Assembly: GCF_042466115.1 (NCBI RefSeq)
Contig: NZ_JAXHBQ010000001.1
Location: forward strand, 496,001-560,000
Reading direction: 5' to 3'
Origin: SW4 sp042466115
Lineage (GTDB): Bacteria > Pseudomonadota > Alphaproteobacteria > Rhodobacterales > Rhodobacteraceae
Length of the DNA: 64,000 nt
Shown here: piece by piece, positions 58,078 through 64,000 of the stretch
How positions within the stretch are numbered: the first letter of the stretch is position 1
How the letters are laid out: every line of letters begins with the position of its first letter
The notes under the pieces: model-generated
Seen by the model: only the letters and a program-made list of their open reading frames with translations
Databases searched by the model: none
What the model was told of the DNA's origin: nothing
Translations under genes and position numbers: made by a program

Positions 58078-59244
58078 ATGAAGACACTGTCTGCCACACA
58101 GTCCACCTTTGCGCCCCCCGTGATGGAGGCGCGGCGCTGGTTGCAGGGTGTGGAATTCACCGCTGATCGTCCGCTAATCAACGTGTCCCAAGCCGCCCCT
58201 GTGGACCCGCCGCCCGAACCGATGCTGCGCGCCATGACCGACGTGGTGATGAGCGATCCGGACGCGCATCTTTATGGCCCCGTGCTGGGTTATGATCCCT
58301 TGCGCGCCGAAGTTGCGCAGCAATGGTCTGCGGCCTATGGCGGGCAGATCGCGCCGGAAAACGTCGCAATTACATCGGGTTGCAATCAGGCCTTTGCCGC
58401 GACCATCGCCACCCTGTGCACCGCTGGCGATGATGTGATCCTGCCGGTGCCCTATTATTTCAACCACCGCATGTGGCTGGATATGGCGGGGGTGGGTTGC
58501 AATGCGCTTGATACCGGTCCGACACTGCTGCCCGACCCCGAAGCAGCCGAAGCCCTGATCACGCCGCGCACCCGCGCGATTGTCCTTGTGACCCCAAACA
58601 ATCCCGGTGGTGTGGAATATCCCGCCGAACTGGTGCGCGCGTTCTTTGATCTGGCGCGGTCCCGTGGCATCGCCCTGATCATTGACGAAACCTACCGCGA
58701 TTTTGACAGCCGGACGGGTGCGCCCCACGATCTGTTCACCGATCCCGACTGGGCCGATACGCTGATCCAGCTTTACAGTTTTTCCAAGGCCTACCGGCTG
58801 ACCGGCCACCGCGTTGGCGCGATGGTCGCAAGTGCGGCGCGTCTGGCCGAGGCGGAAAAGTTTCTGGATACCGTCGCCATCTGCCCCAACCAGATCGGCC
58901 AACGCGCCGCCCTGTGGGGCATGCAGAACCTAGGCCAGTGGCTGGCGGGGGAACGGGCCGAAATCCTTGACCGGCGTGCGGCGATCACCGAAGGCTTTCG
59001 CGCACTTGGAGACAAGGGGTGGGAACTGCTGGGTTGTGGTGCCTATTTCGCCTATGTGACGCACCCCTATGACATGCCTTCGGACCGGTTGGCGCCGAAA
59101 CTGGTGCGCGATGCGGGCGTGCTGATGCTGCCGGGCACCATGTTCATGCCGTCTGACAACACCGCAGGCCAGCGCCAGATGCGGATTGCCTTTGCCAATG
59201 TTGACCGCGCGGGGGTTGGTGCGCTGTTCGCGCGGCTGTTGTAA
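58078..59244 (+). CDS. class I/II aminotransferase (PLP-dependent)
   Basis: A 388-residue fold-type I aminotransferase: NVSQAAPVDPPPEPMLRAM at the start, LYGPVLGYDPLRAEVA, VTPNNPGGVEYP, LIIDETYRDF and the PLP lysine in LYSFSKAYRLTGHRVG. The substrate is not evident. A TTG nine bases upstream (58069) has the better spaced GGGGGG ribosome site, so the true start may be there. It differs from the aminotransferase at 31.3 kb. Confidence 0.85.
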   Translation: MKTLSATQSTFAPPVMEARRWLQGVEFTADRPLINVSQAAPVDPPPEPMLRAMTDVVMSDPDAHLYGPVLGYDPLRAEVAQQWSAAYGGQIAPENVAITSGCNQAFAATIATLCTAGDDVILPVPYYFNHRMWLDMAGVGCNALDTGPTLLPDPEAAEALITPRTRAIVLVTPNNPGGVEYPAELVRAFFDLARSRGIALIIDETYRDFDSRTGAPHDLFTDPDWADTLIQLYSFSKAYRLTGHRVGAMVASAARLAEAEKFLDTVAICPNQIGQRAALWGMQNLGQWLAGERAEILDRRAAITEGFRALGDKGWELLGCGAYFAYVTHPYDMPSDRLAPKLVRDAGVLMLPGTMFMPSDNTAGQRQMRIAFANVDRAGVGALFARLL

Positions 59245-59271
59245 ATCAACCTGTGCGTTCCTGACCGGCGC

Positions 59272-59317
59272 GCATGCGCCAAGCCCGACCTCCCCCACGG
59301 GAGGGCTTGACGCATGC
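59272..59317. repeat. 46-bp imperfect palindrome (REP-like)
   Basis: Arms pair as GCATGCG with CGCATGC, CAAGCCC with GGGCTTG and TCCC with GGGA around a short loop, with small bulges. It shares the ATGCGCCAAGCCCGACCTCC-type core with the elements at 26521-26542 and 26617-26658. It follows the aminotransferase stop by 27 bases and may end that transcript. Confidence 0.75.
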
Positions 59318-59428
59318 AGACCTTGGGCAACACCGGCAACCACACCCCCCCGCCCGACCACTACTTGCACCCCCGCCCGTGGCAACTTAGACAGTGCCGA
59401 CAACCGCGCGAATACAGGACAAAACCAC

Positions 59429-61273
59429 ATGGCACGCAGCAAGACATCAAGCTTCTTTGTCTGGATCATTCTGGGCCTGTTGTTCGTCGGTCTGATGGGC
59501 TTTGGCGCAGCGGGGCTTTCGGGCAACGTGCGCACCCTTGGCACCGTGGGCGACAAGGACATCGCGGTGCGTGACTACCAGAACGCCCTGCGCGACCAGA
59601 TCGCCAGTTTCGAGGCCACGATCGGCACGCCGATCAGTTTCGTGCAGGCGCAGTCGATCGGGCTGGACCAACAGGTGCTGTCGCAGGTCATCGCCACCCG
59701 CGCCCTTGATAACGAAGCAGGCGCTTTGGGCCTGTCCGTGGGGGATGACCGCGTGCGCGATCAGGTGCTGCAAATCCCCGCGTTTCGCGGTGTGGACAAT
59801 ACGTTCAGCCGCGAAGGTTATGCCGAGGCGTTGCGCCGCGCGGGCCTGAACGAAGCCGAGTTTGAAACCGGCCTGCGCGAGGAAATGGCCCGCACCCTGT
59901 TGCAGGGCGCAGTCGTATCAGGCGTGCAAAGCCCGGATGCCTTTGCCAGTGCGCTGGCGCAATTTGCCGGGGAAAGCCGCAGTTTCACATGGGCCGTCGT
60001 GGATGCCGCGATGCTGGCTGAACCGCTGCCCGAACCCTCTGATGCGGATCTCGCGGCCTTTTACGAGGCCAATCCCGCCCCCTTTACCAGTCTTGAGACC
60101 CGCACCATCACCTATGCCAGCCTGACGCCGGAAATGATTCAGGATGATGTGACCGTGGACGAGGAAGAATTGCGCCAGGCCTACGCCGACAACATCGCCG
60201 ATTTCGTGCAGGCGGAACGCCGTCTTGTGGAACGTCTGGTTTACGCTGATGGCGACCGCGCGCAGGCCGCCGCTGACCGTGTGGCCGCAGGCGAGGTCGA
60301 TTTTGAAGGGCTGGTCGGCGAACGCGGCCTTGACCTGGCCCAGGTCGATATGGGCGATGTGGACGAGGCCGAGTTGCGCACCGCCGGTCCGGCCGTTTTC
60401 GCCGCTGAACTGGGCGATGTCGTTGGCCCGCTTGATACATCACTTGGGCCGGCGCTGTTTCGTGTGAACGCGGTTCTGGCCGCGCAGGAAGTGACATTCG
60501 AGGAGGCCCGCGACGACCTGCGCGAGGAACGCGCCGCCGCGCGTGCGCGCCGCATCATCGAGGACAGCATTGATGGCGTGAACGATCTGCTGGCCGGTGG
60601 CGCGACACTGGCCGATCTGGCCGAACGCACGGATATGCAACTTGGCACGCTGGAATGGGATGTGGAAACAAGCGATGGCATCGCCGCCTACGCCGCCTTT
60701 CGCGATGCGGCGGGCAATACGGATGCGGGCGCATTCCCCGAACTGCTGGAACTGGAAGACGGTGGGATTTTCGCCCTGCAAGTCGATGCCGTCACCGCCC
60801 CTGCCCTGCGCCCGCTTGATACGGTGCGCGCCGATGTGATCGCCGCTTGGGAAGCCGCCCAAACCCAAGACATGGTGATGGCGCAGGCCCGCACACTGGC
60901 CGATCAGATCGACGCTGACACCGACCTTGCCACGCTTGATCTGTCGCCAAACATCGAGGCCGGACAGACCCGCCGTGGCTTTATCGAGGGCACACCACCG
61001 GGGTTCCTTGAGTCGGTGTTTGAAATGGCCACAGGCGATGTCGCCGTGGTGGATCGTGCGGGCAATGGTGCGATCATCGTGCGTCTTGATGCCATCGCCG
61101 CACCCGATACGGCCGATGAGACCGTCGCCGCGCAGCAGGCCCAGATCGCCGAAACCGCCGCCGCGGGCATCGCGCAGGATATCTTTGAAATCTTCAACCG
61201 CGATGTGCAGATCCGCACGGATGTCGAAATCAACCAGAACGCCGTGAACGCGGTGCATGCAACGTTCCAATAG
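59429..61273 (+). CDS. PpiD-like membrane-anchored periplasmic foldase (SurA_N/rotamase)
   Basis: A 614-residue protein with one N-terminal membrane anchor (about 9-31, FFVWIILGLLFVGLMGFGAAGL) and a long periplasmic part: a SurA_N_3-type segment (about 32-170, VGDKDIAVRDYQNALRDQI) and two PPIC-type regions (around 215-360 and 470-600). It resembles PpiD, a chaperone for newly exported proteins at the Sec exit. The rotamase core is divergent and may be inactive, as in PpiD. ACAGGAC precedes the ATG. trpE follows after nine bases, a pairing I recall from other Rhodobacterales. Confidence 0.85.
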   Translation: MARSKTSSFFVWIILGLLFVGLMGFGAAGLSGNVRTLGTVGDKDIAVRDYQNALRDQIASFEATIGTPISFVQAQSIGLDQQVLSQVIATRALDNEAGALGLSVGDDRVRDQVLQIPAFRGVDNTFSREGYAEALRRAGLNEAEFETGLREEMARTLLQGAVVSGVQSPDAFASALAQFAGESRSFTWAVVDAAMLAEPLPEPSDADLAAFYEANPAPFTSLETRTITYASLTPEMIQDDVTVDEEELRQAYADNIADFVQAERRLVERLVYADGDRAQAAADRVAAGEVDFEGLVGERGLDLAQVDMGDVDEAELRTAGPAVFAAELGDVVGPLDTSLGPALFRVNAVLAAQEVTFEEARDDLREERAAARARRIIEDSIDGVNDLLAGGATLADLAERTDMQLGTLEWDVETSDGIAAYAAFRDAAGNTDAGAFPELLELEDGGIFALQVDAVTAPALRPLDTVRADVIAAWEAAQTQDMVMAQARTLADQIDADTDLATLDLSPNIEAGQTRRGFIEGTPPGFLESVFEMATGDVAVVDRAGNGAIIVRLDAIAAPDTADETVAAQQAQIAETAAAGIAQDIFEIFNRDVQIRTDVEINQNAVNAVHATFQ

Positions 61274-61282
61274 GCGGTTCTG

Positions 61283-62788
61283 ATGGCGCTCACCCCCGAT
61301 TTTGACAGCTTTGCCGCCCGCTATGACGCGGGTGAAAATCAGGTGGTCTATACCCGTCTGGCCGCCGATCTGGACACGCCCGTGTCCTTGATGCTGAAAC
61401 TGTCAAACGCGGGCAAGGATGCGTTCATGCTGGAAAGCGTGACGGGCGGCGAAGTGCGCGGGCGCTATTCGATTGTGGGCATGAAGCCCGATCTGATCTG
61501 GCGCTGCAACGGCACAACGTCCGAGGTAAACCGCAATGCCCGTTTTGACGAGGACGGCTTTGCACTGCTGGATGGCAACCCGCTTGATACCCTGCGCGCG
61601 CTGATCGCCGAAAGCCGCATCGACCTGCCCGCCGATCTGCCTGCCGCCAGCGCGGGGCTGTTCGGCTATCTGGGCTATGACATGATCCGCCTTGTGGAAC
61701 ATCTGCCCGATATGAACCCCGACCCGCTGGGCCTGCCCGATGGCGTGATGATGCGACCCTCGGTCGTGGCTGTGCTGGACGGTGTCAAAGGCGATGTGAT
61801 CCTCGTGGCCCCCGCATATGCGGCCAGCGGATTGTCGGCCAAGGCCGCCTATGCACAGGCCGCCGAACGGGTGATGGATGCGCAGCGCGCGCTGGAAAAC
61901 CCCGCCGTGGACAGCCGCGCGCTGGGTCAGGCCCGCGAGGCTGGCGCGCCGGTGTCGAACTTTGCCCACGGCGATTATCTGGCGGCGGTGGAAAAGGCCA
62001 AGGACTATATCCGTGCTGGCGACATTTTTCAGGTGGTCCCTTCGCAGCGCTGGACGCAGGATTTCCACGAACCGCCCTTTGCGCTTTATCGCTCGCTACG
62101 CCGCACGAACCCCTCGCCGTTCATGTTCTTTTTCAACTTTGGCGGCTTTCAGGTGATCGGTGCATCGCCCGAAATTCTGGTGCGCGTCTTTGGCAATGAA
62201 ATCACGATCCGGCCCATCGCCGGCACCCGCCCGCGCGGCGCAACCGTGGCCGAGGATGACGCCAACGAAGTTGACCTGATGGCCGACAAGAAAGAACTGG
62301 CCGAACACCTGATGCTGCTTGATCTGGGGCGCAACGATGTGGGGCGCGTGGCCAAGATCGGCACCGTCAAACCGACCGAGCAATTCATCGTCGAACGCTA
62401 CAGCCACGTGATGCATATCGTGTCCAACGTGGTGGGCGAACTGGCCGAGGATCAGGACGCCCTGTCCGCGTTTTTCGCAGGCATGCCCGCAGGCACCGTA
62501 TCAGGCGCCCCCAAGGTCCGCGCGATGGAGATTATCGACGAGCTGGAACCCGAAAAGCGCGGCGTTTACGGCGGCGGCTGTGGCTATTTTTCCGCCAACG
62601 GCGACATGGACATGTGCATCGCTTTGCGCACCGCCGTGTTGAAGGATGAAAAGCTTTATATTCAGGCCGGTGGCGGGGTTGTCTATGACAGCGACCCCGA
62701 GGCGGAATACCAAGAGACCGTGCATAAATCCAACGCGATCCGCCGTGCCGCGGCCGACGCGGCGATGTTTCGTGACGGTGGCAACTAG
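61283..62788 (+). CDS. trpE: anthranilate synthase component I
   Basis: TrpE makes anthranilate from chorismate with ammonia from TrpG. The 501-residue protein has an N-terminal Anth_synt_I_N domain (about 20-160; the LMLKLSNAGKDAFMLESVTGG part carries the LLES-like tryptophan feedback site) and the chorismate-binding domain with IAGTRPRGATVAEDDANEVDLMADKKELAEHLMLLDLGRNDVGRV, PAGTVSGAPKVRAMEIIDELEPEKRGVYGGGCGY and IALRTAVLKDEKLYIQAGGGVVYDSDPEAEYQET in successive parts. trpG is not adjacent; an RTX-type gene follows. Confidence 0.97.
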   Translation: MALTPDFDSFAARYDAGENQVVYTRLAADLDTPVSLMLKLSNAGKDAFMLESVTGGEVRGRYSIVGMKPDLIWRCNGTTSEVNRNARFDEDGFALLDGNPLDTLRALIAESRIDLPADLPAASAGLFGYLGYDMIRLVEHLPDMNPDPLGLPDGVMMRPSVVAVLDGVKGDVILVAPAYAASGLSAKAAYAQAAERVMDAQRALENPAVDSRALGQAREAGAPVSNFAHGDYLAAVEKAKDYIRAGDIFQVVPSQRWTQDFHEPPFALYRSLRRTNPSPFMFFFNFGGFQVIGASPEILVRVFGNEITIRPIAGTRPRGATVAEDDANEVDLMADKKELAEHLMLLDLGRNDVGRVAKIGTVKPTEQFIVERYSHVMHIVSNVVGELAEDQDALSAFFAGMPAGTVSGAPKVRAMEIIDELEPEKRGVYGGGCGYFSANGDMDMCIALRTAVLKDEKLYIQAGGGVVYDSDPEAEYQETVHKSNAIRRAAADAAMFRDGGN

Positions 62789-62859
62789 GGCAATTTTTCC
62801 CGGCCTTTCAGCTTTTTCTTCGATAAATCGGCCTTTTCGCCTATCATCCCCTTGTTGAC

Positions 62860-62878
62860 ACGGTGACCACCGTTTTTT
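62860..62878 (+). terminator. terminator-like hairpin after trpE
   Basis: ACGGT-GACC-ACCGT followed by a run of six T, 72 bases after the trpE stop and just before the RTX-type gene. The stem is short (five pairs), so strength is moderate. Confidence 0.6.
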
Positions 62879-62890
62879 GGGGGTATTTCA

Positions 62891-64000
62891 ATGACACTTT
62901 ATTATTCTGACGGAACACTGTTTGGCGGCGCGGGGGATGACTATATCGTCGGCCACCCGTCCTGGGGGCCACATCACCTGATCTACGGCGGTGGCGGCGA
63001 TGATGTCATTTTCGGCGATTACGATTTCTTCTTTGCGCTGACTGGCGGAAACTCTATCGCCAATGCCTATGATCTGACCGCATCGCTGGGCGCATGGAGC
63101 ACGGCCTCCAATCCGGACATCGGCAATGACACGATCCCCCACACTTCAATCTACATCGAAGGGGACGCGACCCCGGATTATTATTCGGTCACCGTGGTGG
63201 CGGGCCAGACCCTGACGCTGGATGTGGATTACGGCGCTGGTTGGGGCGGATCGGCCGCGACCGAACTGAGCCTGATCGACAGTGATGGCACCACGGTGAT
63301 CGCCAGCAGTGCATCAACGCCGGGCGGCACAAACGAGGGCAACGGCGATTTGTCGGGCGGCAGCGACCCGTATCTGACCTATACCTTTGCGAGTGCGGGC
63401 ACCTATTACCTGACGCTTGAACAGATCGCAGGCAATGCGCCCCTTGGCGCCGGGCAAAACGCCGTGATCAACGTCTCGCTGACCGGGCAGGCCGTCAGCA
63501 ACGGCAGCCCTGCACCCGGCGATGACATCCTGCATGGCGATGCAGGAAACGACACGATCTATGGTGGCGCGGGCACGGACACGCTTTATGGCGGGGACGG
63601 CGATGACTATCTGCACACCGATGGCAATGGCGACATGCTCTATGGCGGTGCGGGCGATGATATCATGGATGTCTCGGGCACCTTCAACACCTCTGCCACA
63701 GCCTATGGCGGAGACGGCAACGACACGTTGATGATCGACAGCTTCGGATCAAGTGCAACACTTGATGGTGGCGCAGGGATCGACACGATTCACATGGTGG
63801 GCTGGCTTGGCGGGAACGTTGTCGTCGATCTGGAACTGGGGCAACTCATTAACTTTGGAGTCCCCTCCGGTGCCAGCCTCCCGAACTTTGAAAACCTGCT
63901 CTCGTTCACGCAGATCGATGCAGATTGGGGTGTCCGTGGCACCGAAGGGCGCAACGTGATCAAGATGTCGGGCGGCACCAATGTGGTCGAGGGCCGCGGC
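62891..64000 (+). CDS. RTX-type calcium-binding secreted protein with PPC-like domain (3' end outside window)
   Basis: The frame is open from ATG 62891 to the window end: 370 codons, no stop. GGGGGTATTTCA precedes the ATG. The first 40 residues already contain glycine/aspartate repeats (LFGGAGDDYIVG, IYGGGGDDVIFGD). Residues about 75-200 look like a pre-peptidase C-terminal (PPC) domain: YYSVTVVAGQTLTLDVDYG and TYTFASAGTYYLTLEQ. More RTX nonapeptides follow (about 215-280: LHGDAGNDTIYGGAGTDTLYGGDGDDY). Such proteins leave through type I secretion and bind calcium outside the cell; no signal peptide is present, as expected. A catalytic domain may lie beyond the window. Confidence 0.85.
   Translation, partial: MTLYYSDGTLFGGAGDDYIVGHPSWGPHHLIYGGGGDDVIFGDYDFFFALTGGNSIANAYDLTASLGAWSTASNPDIGNDTIPHTSIYIEGDATPDYYSVTVVAGQTLTLDVDYGAGWGGSAATELSLIDSDGTTVIASSASTPGGTNEGNGDLSGGSDPYLTYTFASAGTYYLTLEQIAGNAPLGAGQNAVINVSLTGQAVSNGSPAPGDDILHGDAGNDTIYGGAGTDTLYGGDGDDYLHTDGNGDMLYGGAGDDIMDVSGTFNTSATAYGGDGNDTLMIDSFGSSATLDGGAGIDTIHMVGWLGGNVVVDLELGQLINFGVPSGASLPNFENLLSFTQIDADWGVRGTEGRNVIKMSGGTNVVEGRG

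Noticed and set aside
1..64000. CRISPR array, prophage, integron or replication origin
   Set aside because: No regularly spaced repeats, no phage structural, integrase or replication genes, and no cluster of DnaA boxes seen on reading both strands.

Overview
This looks like chromosomal DNA of a marine-type alphaproteobacterium, order Rhodobacterales (Roseobacter group). The base composition is uniformly GC-rich and genes are tightly packed on both strands with many ATGA or TGATG overlaps. The gene set is typical of that group: the hybrid kinase CckA, a cobalamin-dependent class II ribonucleotide reductase (NrdJ), cobalamin synthesis genes, an MttB-family methyltransferase with a corrinoid-protein activator, and an Entner-Doudoroff zwf-pgl-pgi block. 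Intergenic elements I know from Rhodobacterales (for example CTTCTTTTGTTCAAAAATAC) are also present. I see no transposase, integrase, phage gene, rRNA or CRISPR array, so this reads as core chromosome with a few small accessory insertions.

Layout. 1-8.4 kb: end of a DeoR/GlpR repressor, a DUF805 membrane protein, rlmE, glk, cckA, an RsmB-like rRNA methyltransferase and guaB. 8.6-12.1 kb: a RACo-like [2Fe-2S] corrinoid-activator operon with GNAT and DUF1989 genes, then tRNA-Gly(CCC). 12.1-17.4 kb: a thioesterase, the zwf-pgl-pgi operon behind a perfect LacI-type palindrome, and an HNH endonuclease that seems to carry a terminal frameshift. 17.5-22.9 kb: an esterase, a DNA glycosylase, and divergent cobalamin genes (cobK-cbiD against cobA-cobB). 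22.9-28.1 kb: an MFS transporter, an NDUFAF6-like synthase homologue, cimA and cysS. 28.2-34.2 kb: an accessory stretch with an AT-richer gene between 25-bp direct repeats, GNAT/MmcQ, VOC and soxR around a SoxR box, an aminotransferase, a PEP-mutase-family enzyme and a TPM-domain protein.

34.2-43.2 kb: two paralogous outer-membrane barrels, the MttB-family methyltransferase, anmK, tyrS, a 44-codon membrane-protein gene, a FemAB-like acetyltransferase, an NhaP antiporter and a 5'-truncated zntB. 43.3-47.8 kb: a secreted protein, then fur, a NYN-domain gene and an EamA transporter chained by start-stop overlaps, eno and a cupin gene. 48.2-52 kb: nrdJ with a clear terminator and candidate NrdR boxes. 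52.4-55.2 kb: a lipoprotein, a tandem pair of small secreted cysteine-containing paralogues of unknown function, tRNA-Pro(TGG), a DUF192 protein and a double cold-shock protein. 55.3-64 kb: pdxH, fabI, a LysE exporter, gpt, an aminotransferase, a PpiD-like foldase, trpE, and the start of an RTX-type secreted protein that runs off the window.

How parts work together. Seven genes concern cobalamin: four make corrin, nrdJ uses it, and the MttB homologue and RACo-like protein belong to corrinoid methyl-transfer systems. glk, zwf, pgl, pgi and eno form much of the glucose route through the Entner-Doudoroff pathway. The regulatory sites (CtrA box at cckA, SoxR box, LacI-type operator at zwf, NrdR boxes at nrdJ) are the most testable observations. 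The least explained items are the direct-repeat cassette at 28.8-29.4 kb, the secreted paralogue pair at 53.0-53.8 kb and several families of intergenic palindromes.
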